Shown: positions 38,416-48,715 of the stretch, piece after piece
How positions within the stretch are numbered: position 1 is the first letter of the stretch
Layout of the letters: the number at the start of each line of letters is the position of its first letter
DNA from: FEN-1297 sp963843605
GTDB taxonomy: Bacteria; Bacteroidota; Ignavibacteria; Ignavibacteriales; Ignavibacteriaceae
DNA: 64,000 nucleotides
Direction of reading: 5' to 3'
NCBI GenBank assembly: GCA_963843605.1
Contig: CAWJLA010000008.1
Coordinates: 62,001-126,000 of the forward strand
Notes under the pieces: generated by a model
Told to the model about the DNA's origin: nothing
Databases searched by the model: none
The model's input: the letters and a program-made list of their open reading frames with translations, nothing else
Made by a program: the position numbers and the translations under genes

Positions 38416-40089
38416 TTATTGTTCAAACTTAATCCAATCAAAATCGGTATAGCCGGTGTTCTTGTTCGGATCCGGAGCAAAAGAAAAAACATCTATTCTA
38501 GCGCCGACCCATCTACCGGCTACTGCGGTAAATTTATTTCCCAAATTAATATATTTTGTTCCGTCGGTACTGTAACTGAAACGGCAAACCGCTCCTGTAT
38601 CTACCGCAACTCTCAAATAAATAATTCCCTCTTTAATATTTTGTGAGGCGATTTCTTTTTCACTATTTCCTTTTGAAGATTTGGTGCAGATATTCTGAAT
38701 AACTTTCAAACCTCCATAAGTTTTTTGAATTCCTATATATGCATAATCTTCTCCGTAAATTACCAGACCGTTGCTTTCATTATTTTGTTCGGGATAAAAT
38801 TTTAATTTTACGGTTACTTTGAATTTTTCGGCTGGTATTTTCTGGCCTAATAGGCCGGCGAGATCCCAAAGGTTTTTATATCCTGAGACCGGCCTCCGGG
38901 AATATAATCTCAACCAGCCTTTATGTGCAGTTAAAGAATAATATTTAGCATCGGGATTTGCTTCCCACTGCCACTGCAAACCTAGTGCAGAAGAATCAAA
39001 TTCATCATTTGTTTGGGGTACCTGAATAGAATAAATTTTACCGACATCCGGTTTTTTGTATTCTGAAACCGGCTCTCCGATACCGTTCTCATCATAATCC
39101 GATCCCATCTCAGGCCAGTTATTAATCCATTTCATCGGCTCGAGGAGCACAACCCTTCCGTAGGCATATCTGTCCTGAAAGTGAATGAACCATGATTGAC
39201 CGTTCTGAGTTTCAACCCAGGCGCCCTGATGAGGGCCATTAATATTTGTACTCCCCTGTTCAAGTACTTTTTTTATTTCATATGGACCGTATATATTCTT
39301 GGATCTCAGAACAACCTGCCAGCCAGGTTTAACTCCACCAGCGGGAGCAAATATATAGTAATAACCGTTTTGTTTATAAAATTTCGGACCTTCAATTGTT
39401 GGTTCAGTTTCTCTTCCGTCGAAAACCATTTTACCTTCATCTAAAATGGTTGTTCCGTCCTTACTCAATTTATTCACGGTCAAAATACTTTTTATCCCGG
39501 ATCTGCTGTGCGCCCATGCATGAATCATGTATACATTTCCGTCATCATCCCAAAGCGGACACGGATCAATCCATCCTTTAGCTTTCTTTACCAAAATTAA
39601 CTGAGACCACCGGCCAGCCGGATTCTTTGTCTTTGTCATAAATATTCCGTTGTCCGGGTCGCCGTAATAAATATAATACTCACCGTTATGGTATCTTATG
39701 CTTGGTGCCCATATTCCGTTGCCGTGCTGAGGCTGATTAAATTCTTTTAAAGGATACTTAGGAACGGCATGTCCGATAATTTTCCAATTAACCAAATCTC
39801 TTGAATGAAGAATCGGCAGGCCTGGGAAATTTGAAAAACTCGAAGAAGTAAGGTAATAGTCATCTCCGACTCTGATAACATCCGGATCCGAATAATCCGC
39901 AAATATCATCGGATTTTTATAATTACCGTTTCCTTCATCAGGAATCCATACGGTGCCGTTCTTTTTCATACTATCAATATTATATTCAGATTGCGGCGGT
40001 ATAGTTTGTGCTTTCAGCCCATTAAGAGAAAAAATCAAAAACAATATAAATGCTGCGGTAATTTTTTTTTTGACAAAATGAATACTCAT
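38416..40089 (-). CDS. GH43-family glycoside hydrolase (beta-xylosidase/arabinofuranosidase type)
   Basis: A 557-residue exported enzyme. After a signal peptide (ends near LNGLKAQ) comes a five-bladed beta-propeller with the GH43 acidic triad in context: YSDPDVIRVGDDYY (base), GWIDPCPLWDDDGNVYM (pKa modulator) and EGPKFYKQNGYYYIFAPAGG (acid). From about residue 365 a concanavalin-like C-terminal domain follows (DEFDSSALGLQWQWEANP), as in xylan- and arabinan-acting members. It is probably the first gene of the sugar-hydrolase unit, and the LacI-type regulator next to it in the same orientation is a candidate controller. Confidence 0.94.
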   Translation of the reverse strand: MSIHFVKKKITAAFILFLIFSLNGLKAQTIPPQSEYNIDSMKKNGTVWIPDEGNGNYKNPMIFADYSDPDVIRVGDDYYLTSSSFSNFPGLPILHSRDLVNWKIIGHAVPKYPLKEFNQPQHGNGIWAPSIRYHNGEYYIYYGDPDNGIFMTKTKNPAGRWSQLILVKKAKGWIDPCPLWDDDGNVYMIHAWAHSRSGIKSILTVNKLSKDGTTILDEGKMVFDGRETEPTIEGPKFYKQNGYYYIFAPAGGVKPGWQVVLRSKNIYGPYEIKKVLEQGSTNINGPHQGAWVETQNGQSWFIHFQDRYAYGRVVLLEPMKWINNWPEMGSDYDENGIGEPVSEYKKPDVGKIYSIQVPQTNDEFDSSALGLQWQWEANPDAKYYSLTAHKGWLRLYSRRPVSGYKNLWDLAGLLGQKIPAEKFKVTVKLKFYPEQNNESNGLVIYGEDYAYIGIQKTYGGLKVIQNICTKSSKGNSEKEIASQNIKEGIIYLRVAVDTGAVCRFSYSTDGTKYINLGNKFTAVAGRWVGARIDVFSFAPDPNKNTGYTDFDWIKFEQ

Positions 40090-40252
40090 TTTTCTCCTTA
40101 GCTATTTTAATTTTTGCTCAAGCTAAACGCATGAAATTTTTGCCGGTAAAAGTTTTTATTTTTATAAATTTTCCAGATAATTTACAACCGGATTTTTATA
40201 ATATTCAGACAAACCGGTAACATGGTATGTTCACTATTTAATTAAATAATTA

Positions 40253-41284
40253 TTAAACTTTTTCACTGTAATAGCCGAGATTTTCTTTTGTAATAATATC
40301 GATGGGAGTTTTTATCTTATTTTTAATCCGTTCTCTCAACACTATTTTTTTGTAAAGTGCATAAACCGCGTCGTACCCCTGCATCTCAGGTCTTTGACTT
40401 ATTATGAAATCAATCGAACCGCTGGAAATTTGGTTTATATTTTCCTGTACTAAATCATAACCGATAACAAAGATCTTTTTAGAAGAGCCTAATTTCTTAA
40501 TGTTCTTTGCCATTGCATGAACCCAAACATTTGAAACAAATACACCGCTTAAATTCTTTATATCGCTTAGAATTTTTTCGGCAATTATCTCAAATTCACC
40601 GGAATTATTACTATTAACTTCATAAGAGGTTATTCTTATTTTCTTGTCTTTCATATAAGATTTGAAACCGCGGATTCTTTCTATGATGTGAAAATCGTCC
40701 GGCATAACTTTTACTATTGCAACTTCACCGTTGCTGTTTATAATCATATTCATGAGCTTTGCCGCTAGTACTCCGCTCTCGAAAGAATCCTGAATTACAG
40801 AAGCACAATTTCCTTGTCCGGGAATATCCGAATCGATAAATATGTAGGGTACATTTTTGTTGATATTAGTTAAAAGCTCTTTTGTCTTAGATTCTAATAC
40901 CGGTGCGATGATAATTCCATCGGGCTTTTCTTTAAGCATCCTGCGGTAAGAAGTCTGAAGTGAATTTTCTGAATATCTGCTGAAATGATAGATCTTCCCT
41001 TTAATTTTATTGGGGATTAATTCTTTTAAGGCTTTATCCATACCTTTTTTATGCAGTTTCCAATAATTGCAGTCTTGCGATAATTTAGGTATAAGTATTG
41101 AAAAACGGTATTCTTTAGACAGGGACAAATTTCTGGCATATATATTCGGCCGGTAATCTATTTCCTTTATAATTTTTAAGATTTTTTCTTTAGTATCGAG
41201 AGCTACCCTTCCCCTGTTATTTATGACTCTGTCAACAGTACCAATTGATACTTTGGCTCTTTTGGCTATTTCTCTAATCGACAT
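40253..41284 (-). CDS. LacI-family transcription regulator
   Basis: A 343-residue regulator: N-terminal HTH (IREIAKRAKVSIGTVDRVINNRGRV) with the hinge helix YRPNIYARNLS, then a periplasmic-binding-protein-like sensor domain (KPDGIIIAPVLES, FIDSDIPGQ, FVIGYDLVQENI). The sensor type is that of sugar- or inositol-binding members with a 'GTVDRV' HTH. It sits 163 bases upstream of the GH43 gene in the same orientation, suggesting local control of the hydrolase genes; no operator could be identified confidently. Confidence 0.93.
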   Translation of the reverse strand: MSIREIAKRAKVSIGTVDRVINNRGRVALDTKEKILKIIKEIDYRPNIYARNLSLSKEYRFSILIPKLSQDCNYWKLHKKGMDKALKELIPNKIKGKIYHFSRYSENSLQTSYRRMLKEKPDGIIIAPVLESKTKELLTNINKNVPYIFIDSDIPGQGNCASVIQDSFESGVLAAKLMNMIINSNGEVAIVKVMPDDFHIIERIRGFKSYMKDKKIRITSYEVNSNNSGEFEIIAEKILSDIKNLSGVFVSNVWVHAMAKNIKKLGSSKKIFVIGYDLVQENINQISSGSIDFIISQRPEMQGYDAVYALYKKIVLRERIKNKIKTPIDIITKENLGYYSEKV

Positions 41285-41703
41285 TTTGAATATAAATCGG
41301 TTTTGTTTTTGGATCCTGTATTAGCATTGAGCAATTAAACTTTACCTTAACAGAATCGTAAAATACTAATTATTGTTCTGAAATACTTTCACACCGATAT
41401 TTTCGGCATTTAAGCCGTGAAATATTGATCTGTTATATTTATCTGCTATTATTTTATTGTTTTTATTGATTTTACGGAAATCAATTATTAGTTTACTGGA
41501 AGTCTATGTGAAAATTAAATGGATTGTTATTAAAAGTAGCAATACATAAAATTTTTAGAATAAAATTCGTTCTTTCAGTTAATTATAATAGAATTTGAAA
41601 AACTACCGGAAAAATTAAGAAATATTTAAGTTAGTTTTCATCTCACGCTTGAATGTGAACTTAAATTTGATCATGAATTTAACACCGAGTTTGTTCCCGA
41701 ATT
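41285..41703. other. Divergent intergenic region with one inverted repeat
   Basis: About 420 AT-rich bases lie between the divergent LacI-type and ParA genes. The only structure seen is an imperfect inverted repeat at 41397-41425 (ATATTTTCGGC, 6-base centre, GCCGTGAAATAT), which could be an operator. No gene is evident. Confidence 0.4.
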
Positions 41704-42516
41704 ATGAAAAAGATAATTTCAGTTGCCATTGGTAAAGGCGGAGTAGGTAAAACAACAACCGCAGCAAATTTGGCCGCATGTTTTGCGATTGCGGAAAAAA
41801 AGACTCTGTTGATCGATTTTGATCCTGCAGGTTCTTGTTCCGACTGCTTCGGTTTTTCATACGAGAGACCTGTCAGCGGAATTTTTAAAGTTTTAAGTTT
41901 TACCAGAACAATTGCCCAGGTAGTTCAAAAGACCGACATTGAATATCTTGATTTTATTCCTTCCGATATTACTTCTCCTGAAATTGAAGACAGAATGTTA
42001 AAACTGACGAATTACAGCTATTTGTTTAATAATATTTTAAGTTCGTTCGAGTCGGCGGATTATGAATACATTATAATTGACTGCCCGCCTTCGCTTAAGG
42101 GACTTACTACAATAGCGCTAAATGCCTCTACTTCCGTATTGATCCCGGTAAAAGCAGGCCAGTACTCAATATTGGCTCTGAGAAAAATGTTTGATTATTA
42201 CAACTGGATCAAAAAAAGAAATAATCCGAATCTTCGCATAGAAGGTATTTTAAGAACAATGTACGAACCCGATACAATAGCATGGTCGTTGACTAATAAT
42301 GAATTATACGACAATTATATGAGCTATCTTTTTAAAACAGTAATTCCTAAAAATATCACACTCACCGAATCCGAATTCTATAAAAGACCTGCAATATTAT
42401 TCAATTTAAAATCAAAAGGTTCACAATCTTATCTTCATTTAGCAGAAGAAATATTGTCCGGTAATTCCGAACGGTACAATCCGGAGAATCTTTATAATAT
42501 TCCTCTCAGCATATAG
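41704..42516 (+). CDS. ParA/Soj-family ATPase, orphan
   Basis: A 270-residue ATPase with deviant Walker A KGGVGKTTTAANLA near residue 11, DFDPAGSCSDCFG (Walker A' region) and Walker B IIIDCPPSLKGLT. This is the ParA/MinD family that positions DNA or cargo on the nucleoid. There is no ParB downstream; the next gene is convergent, so this is probably not the chromosomal parAB pair. The upstream base pattern shows no strong Shine-Dalgarno site. Confidence 0.9.
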   Translation: MKKIISVAIGKGGVGKTTTAANLAACFAIAEKKTLLIDFDPAGSCSDCFGFSYERPVSGIFKVLSFTRTIAQVVQKTDIEYLDFIPSDITSPEIEDRMLKLTNYSYLFNNILSSFESADYEYIIIDCPPSLKGLTTIALNASTSVLIPVKAGQYSILALRKMFDYYNWIKKRNNPNLRIEGILRTMYEPDTIAWSLTNNELYDNYMSYLFKTVIPKNITLTESEFYKRPAILFNLKSKGSQSYLHLAEEILSGNSERYNPENLYNIPLSI

Positions 42517-42564
42517 AAGTATTCTGCATTAAAATAAATTTCAGAACGGTTTTAAATTACAAAA

Positions 42565-42687
42565 AAGAGGCTGTCTCAAAAGTACCTCGAATATTACGGC
42601 GAACTGAGTCGAACCGTGTATTCAGCGCAAATTCATGCTTCGACTTCGCTCAGCATGACATGATCCCGACTTATGAGACAGCCTCTT
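42565..42687. repeat. 123-bp element with 14-bp terminal inverted repeats
   Basis: AAGAGGCTGTCTCA at the left end is the perfect complement of TGAGACAGCCTCTT at the right end. The interior contains an internal ATGCTTCGACTTCGCTCAGCAT segment, itself largely palindromic, of a kind I recall as dispersed in many environmental genomes. It has no coding capacity and lies between convergent genes. It may be a MITE-like repeat also acting as a bidirectional terminator. Confidence 0.65.
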
Positions 42688-42712
42688 ATATTCATAACAT
42701 TCAAAGAAAAAA

Positions 42713-44164
<1,452 letters not shown>

Positions 44165-44231
44165 TGCATCCTCCTTTACAAATTTTATTTTTTACCTTAT
44201 ATAAATATTTTTCCGGAATAAATCAGTTTAC

Positions 44232-45122
44232 TTATTTTTTCCAGTGAGGCGTATCAGGTAAATACGTGTTGAATTCCTGTATCAAAGAAGTTTCATAATC
44301 TCCGGCGTACTCTCCTTTGAAGAATTTATCCAGAGCTTCTTTATAAAATTTTTCCCAGGAAGCTTCTTCATGTCCGGGATTTACAGGATAAAATAAAACG
44401 CCGTTGGACTTGGCAGCTTTCATATCACCGGGTGCATCGCCTATCATCAGAATCTTGTCATCAGCATACTTTCCTTTGGCGCCGTATTTAATGTGTTCGG
44501 TTTTTGTACCGAATTCCTGACCGCATATGATTCTGACGTGCTTGTCAATATCATGTTCCTTCCATTCGCGTTCAAGAGCCTCGCCAGGAGTTTGGGATAT
44601 TACCATAGCATCAGCTTGCCCGATAAGTTTTTCCAATGATTCACGCATAAACGGAAAAGGAGGGATATCGTATACCATGTCCTCTATAGCTGCGTTTACG
44701 GCTTTAGACCATCTAAGAGCATTGTCTATAACCGGATTATTTACTTCGGCGGCATATTTCTCAAGTGCCGGATTTCCGAGCTTGGATTCCTTTTTAACCC
44801 ATTCTCTTACTTCATTTATTTCTGCAATTAAAGCACCTCGCGCAATTACTTCTTTTCTTTCCCGCAGCAGATCAAGAACCTGAATCAAAGCATGGAATCT
44901 GTTGCATCCTCTTGACTTTGAATAAAGATTTACGAACTCCCAAGCTTCCCGTGAATATTTGGAAACCTTCTGCAGGTTCCAATGCTTTATTGTATTCGGA
45001 CAAAAACATTCTTTGTGTTTTATTTCCATCGTGTCGAACGCACAACCGTCGGAATCGATACCGATAAAAAATTCTTTCTCTGGTTTTAATTCTGTTAAAA
45101 TTTTATGTGGATCGTTAATCAT
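44232..45122 (-). CDS. HAD-superfamily hydrolase
   Basis: A 296-residue putative phosphatase. Motif I is the variant IGIDSDGCAFD near residue 20 (DxDG), motif II VISQTPGE, and motif III/IV MIGDAPGDMKAAKSNGVLFYPV. A helical cap occupies about residues 45-150. It sits between phosphofructokinase (27 bases upstream) and 6-phosphogluconate dehydrogenase (68 bases downstream), so a sugar-phosphate or phosphogluconate-like substrate is plausible; I cannot name it. Confidence 0.88.
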   Translation of the reverse strand: MINDPHKILTELKPEKEFFIGIDSDGCAFDTMEIKHKECFCPNTIKHWNLQKVSKYSREAWEFVNLYSKSRGCNRFHALIQVLDLLRERKEVIARGALIAEINEVREWVKKESKLGNPALEKYAAEVNNPVIDNALRWSKAVNAAIEDMVYDIPPFPFMRESLEKLIGQADAMVISQTPGEALEREWKEHDIDKHVRIICGQEFGTKTEHIKYGAKGKYADDKILMIGDAPGDMKAAKSNGVLFYPVNPGHEEASWEKFYKEALDKFFKGEYAGDYETSLIQEFNTYLPDTPHWKK

Positions 45123-45148
45123 TTTTTATCTCTCTTTTTATTGATGAT

Positions 45149-46429
45149 TTAATATGCTTCGGGAACATAATTAGGTAATTTCTTTTCGGCAAAAACAGGT
45201 CTCAGCCTCGAAAATCTCTGTCTCCCGTTAACCATCGGAACCGAAATCCAATCCTCGCCGATTAATGGTTTAACATAGCTTAAGAATTCATCTGTAACAT
45301 CTACCCTGTTCTTCATAATCCATTTTTCCGGGAAGAATCTTTCGGATAAAGCAACCTTTTCAAGCGGAACTTTATCGTAAGAAACATTATATATAATTCC
45401 CGGATTTCTTAAGATCGTAGCCATCCATCCGTTCCCGTCGTTCATTGCTACATCTACGGCTTTTTGTCCTACTTTATATGCCTCATCCAGATCAACCGTG
45501 GAAGCATAAATCATGGTATCGCGCTGATCGGTTCCCATTACCTGGCCTCTGGCGGCACCCTTGGCTTTCAGTCCTTTAGAATTAAGAAAATTAACCACGG
45601 CTTGATAAACTGAAACCTTACTGGAACCGAATGATGTATGGCCGAATGCATCCTTTACTTCACCGACACCTCCTACGTCAAATCCTTCGGATATTACCAC
45701 TATGCAACGTCCGTCTTTATTTAACTGGTCATTTACGTTGTCTGCCAGTTCTTCCATGGTTACTTTTGATTCGGTTAAATAAATCTGAAGCGGAATTTCG
45801 CGCTTCGGATCCGCAAGTCTGGAAGCGGCAGGTATGTACCCGATCTTCCTTCCCATAGCCTGAATAACCAGGACAGGATCTGCCGGAGAAGAGCCCATAT
45901 TTTCTTCATTTGCATTCTGTATAATATGCGACCAATATCTTGCAACGCTTCCGTAACCGGGTGTATGGTCGATTAATTTAAATTCACTATCGCCGACATC
46001 GTTATCGATTGTCTTCGGCACACCGGTAGCAACAAGATCCATTCCTTTTTCTTTTGCCAGCTCGCTCACTTTGTATGCTGTATGCTGCGAGTCGTTGCCT
46101 CCGATATAAAAGAAGTAACCGATATTATGAGCTTTGAATATTTCAATTACTCTTTCAAAATCCTTTTGCTGCTTATCCTTTAATTTATACCGGCAGGTTC
46201 CAATGCTCCCTGCGGCAGGCGTGATTCTTAAAAGTGCAATTTCATCTTCATCCTGAGCCGATAGATCAATTAATTCCTCCTTTAGAACTCCTTCAATACC
46301 GTGCCATCCTCCGTATATTTTACCAAAAACTTCCGGAAACATTTTACATGTATCTATAATGCCTCTCAACGAATTGTTAATTACGGGAGAAGGGCCTCCA
46401 GATTGCGCAACCAATACATTTTTTGCCAT
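45149..46429 (-). CDS. pfp: Diphosphate-dependent 6-phosphofructokinase
   Basis: A 426-residue glycolytic enzyme phosphorylating fructose 6-phosphate. Donor-site motif is GGNDS rather than the ATP-type GGDGS, and the catalytic motif is PKTIDND, with Lys replacing the Gly of PGTIDND. In this family the Asp and Lys substitutions block ATP and favour diphosphate, making the reaction reversible. Other motifs: AQSGGPSPVINNSL near the N-terminus and ARGQVMGTDQRDT. It is the first gene of the unit with the HAD hydrolase and 6-phosphogluconate dehydrogenase. Substrate preference is inferred from these residues only. Confidence 0.92.
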   Translation of the reverse strand: MAKNVLVAQSGGPSPVINNSLRGIIDTCKMFPEVFGKIYGGWHGIEGVLKEELIDLSAQDEDEIALLRITPAAGSIGTCRYKLKDKQQKDFERVIEIFKAHNIGYFFYIGGNDSQHTAYKVSELAKEKGMDLVATGVPKTIDNDVGDSEFKLIDHTPGYGSVARYWSHIIQNANEENMGSSPADPVLVIQAMGRKIGYIPAASRLADPKREIPLQIYLTESKVTMEELADNVNDQLNKDGRCIVVISEGFDVGGVGEVKDAFGHTSFGSSKVSVYQAVVNFLNSKGLKAKGAARGQVMGTDQRDTMIYASTVDLDEAYKVGQKAVDVAMNDGNGWMATILRNPGIIYNVSYDKVPLEKVALSERFFPEKWIMKNRVDVTDEFLSYVKPLIGEDWISVPMVNGRQRFSRLRPVFAEKKLPNYVPEAY

Positions 46430-46683
46430 TCTTATATTCGCTCCCTTCCAGATATTAAATTAATTTGTAAAATCCGAATTAAACCGGATCAAAAAGATGG
46501 ATTTTAATTCCTAATATCTATTATAATTTAAATATAAATTACTGGTAACTAAAAATTAGAAATCAGACCTAAATTCAATTTCCGACATAATGGTTAATTT
46601 ATTGTAATAAATCTGATTTTTTTTTGAACATAATAGCTTTTATTGAAAAATAACATCAAGGCAATCCGCTTAGACGCAATAAA

Positions 46684-47655
46684 TTATTTTTGACCGTATA
46701 TTTCCGAAAGTATATGATTGACTTCCATACCTATCTCTCCGCCTACAACCGGAGTACTGTCAGATAAAACTGCCTCAGTAAAATCTTTAATTAATGGCAA
46801 ATGAAAATTTTTATCGGGAGGACATTCCAACTTTCTATCACCGGAATTTGATTTTACAATTACACTACCTTTATTAAGTACCGGCACGTGTATAGAACCT
46901 TTACTTCCGAATATATCTAATGTGTCCTGTGGTTCTTTAACTGCGTGAGTGACATTTAAAACTGAAGTTACTCCGGATTCAAATGTAAAAACTGCCGAAG
47001 CATAGTCTTCAACTTTACGTTTAAAAAGAATATTGCGAATAAATCCGTCGGTGCTTTTTATTTTACCGAAAAGATTCATCAATACTTCAATTCTGTGACA
47101 GCCGAAATCAAACATCGGACCTCCGCCCGACTTGTCTTTTTCAAGCAGCCAATAACGAGGATCGCCGGGATCCGGATTAAAAAATTCAAATGCGTTTATC
47201 TGTGCGGTTATGATCTCCCCAATTTCCCCGCTGTTTATAATATTTTTGATACTTGCTATGACAGGATAAAAGTGTCTGTAATATGCGATGCCCAGTTTCA
47301 CTTTATAGTTACTGCAGACTTCTATCATTTTTCCGCATTCCTTGTCGTTCAATGCCATTGGCTTTTCACACAAGACATGTTTGCCTGCCTGAGCGGCGGC
47401 AACAGTTATTTGCGAATGTAAATAAACAGGTGTCGCAATGTAAACAGCATTAATATCCGGATCGGATAAGAGGTTTTGCCATGAGTCGAACCAATTGGGA
47501 ATATTAAATTCTTTGGCAAAAGATTCGGCTAAACCGGAATTTGACCTAGTTACAGCAGTCAACTCACAATTTTGCAGATCTTTTAGGGCCGGAACAATTC
47601 TTTTTCTCGCTATATCTCCACAGCCGATTAAACCCCAACTAAGTTTACTCAACAT
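46684..47655 (-). CDS. Gfo/Idh/MocA-family oxidoreductase
   Basis: An NAD(P)-dependent sugar oxidoreductase: Rossmann fold WGLIGCGDIARKRIVPAL near the N-terminus, CEKPMALNDKECGKMI (family EKP motif) and C-terminal sugar domain with GGGPMFDFGCHRIEVLMNLFG. The frame opens at a TTG (47682), but GGAGG sits directly before ATG 47655, and the fold begins there (MLSKLSWGLIGCGD). The SD-to-ATG distance is very short, so the TTG at 47652 is also possible. It stands alone between the phosphofructokinase unit and a 440-base gap. Confidence 0.9.
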   Translation of the reverse strand: MLSKLSWGLIGCGDIARKRIVPALKDLQNCELTAVTRSNSGLAESFAKEFNIPNWFDSWQNLLSDPDINAVYIATPVYLHSQITVAAAQAGKHVLCEKPMALNDKECGKMIEVCSNYKVKLGIAYYRHFYPVIASIKNIINSGEIGEIITAQINAFEFFNPDPGDPRYWLLEKDKSGGGPMFDFGCHRIEVLMNLFGKIKSTDGFIRNILFKRKVEDYASAVFTFESGVTSVLNVTHAVKEPQDTLDIFGSKGSIHVPVLNKGSVIVKSNSGDRKLECPPDKNFHLPLIKDFTEAVLSDSTPVVGGEIGMEVNHILSEIYGQK

Positions 47656-48094
47656 GCCTCCGGTAAATTTAATATCTAACAATATAGAAAATTTGTATAA
47701 TTACCGATGAAAGTTAACAATCTAGATGAATTTTATTGCAAAAGTGACTAAATTTATCAAGAATAAACCTATCATTTATTTTTACTGAAACTCATCGTCT
47801 ATTAGTTCTCGATAAAGTAATCGATTAAGGTAAAATATATTTTTTTTATTTAAAAGTCGAGAACTTCCTGAGAAAATAAATATAAAATGTAAACTGATAT
47901 TTTAATAATCCAATTATATTGTACTCGCCGGACATGAGAGATAAAGCTGATTTATTGAATGATATCACAATAACCGGGTTTTATTTTTCGTTGAAAAGCC
48001 GGACGGATATCCACAACTGGATTTAACTACTTTTCTCTTCAAAAATATAATCTACACTTTTAAGCAGACCTTGAAAACAAAAATGACATTTCCT
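47656..48094. other. Intergenic stretch, no recognised gene
   Basis: Roughly 440 AT-rich bases without a plausible frame on either strand. It contains a single 15-base look-alike of the transporter UAS (47929-47943) that I consider coincidental. Confidence 0.45.
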
Positions 48095-48603
48095 TCATAA
48101 TATTAACTCATGAGGTTCCGGTTCTGCATCGCCGGTATAGGTATAATTTCCGAAAATATCTTCCAGTTTTCTTTCTCTATAGGAGAAAATATTTTCTAAC
48201 TTTTTAATTATCAATAAATTATTTAGCGCCTTACCCATAATGCCAAGTGGTAATTTATAATCTACCTTATCAGTGACTTCAATTCCGCCAGGTATTTCCT
48301 TAATAAAGTGTTTATGATGCCAAAATGCATACGGACCGAAGCGTTGTTCGTCAACAAAATAGAATGGCTCGTTAACATGAGTTATTTCAGTAACCCAGTG
48401 TAACGGTATTTTCAATACCGGTCTTACAATATATTCAATCAGCATTCCGGGATACATTTTTTTATCGTCATTTAAGTCGGAAATAATTTTAAATGACATT
48501 TCTTCCGGAGTTATTGCCTCAAGGTTAAACGGAGAAGAAAAAAAATTCCATCCGGTTTCGATACTAACCGGTAGTTTTATTACCTTTTTAAAGTGTGCAG
48601 CAT
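48095..48603 (-). CDS. SRPBCC-family (START/ligand-binding fold) protein, frameshifted near the N-terminus
   Basis: The intact frame (48095-48499) gives 134 residues that begin in the middle of the fold. Reading upstream in the same frame extends the match (LPVSIETGWNFFSSPFNLEAITPEE) but has no start codon. An ATG at 48603 begins MLHTLK in another frame; adding one A to the A5 run at 48585-48589 joins them as MLHTLKKVIKLPVSIETGWNFF, the classic SRPBCC opening, giving about 170 residues. Alternatively T-TTA-AAA there is a good -1 slippery heptamer. Members bind hydrophobic ligands in a deep pocket; ligand unknown. Confidence 0.72.
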
Positions 48604-48715
48604 AACTCTGATAATATCCTTATTTGTTCAAATGTATTCGTATACTTATTGGTAACAAAATAGAACCGTAAAAGGTTCATATCGTCTAAAGCAAACCAGG
48701 GGAGTAATTAAAAAT

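Noticed and set aside
47929..47943. TGTACTCGCCGGACA, similar to the transporter UAS
   Set aside because: It is 15 rather than 16 bases, single, and not followed by a sigma-54-like element or transporter gene.
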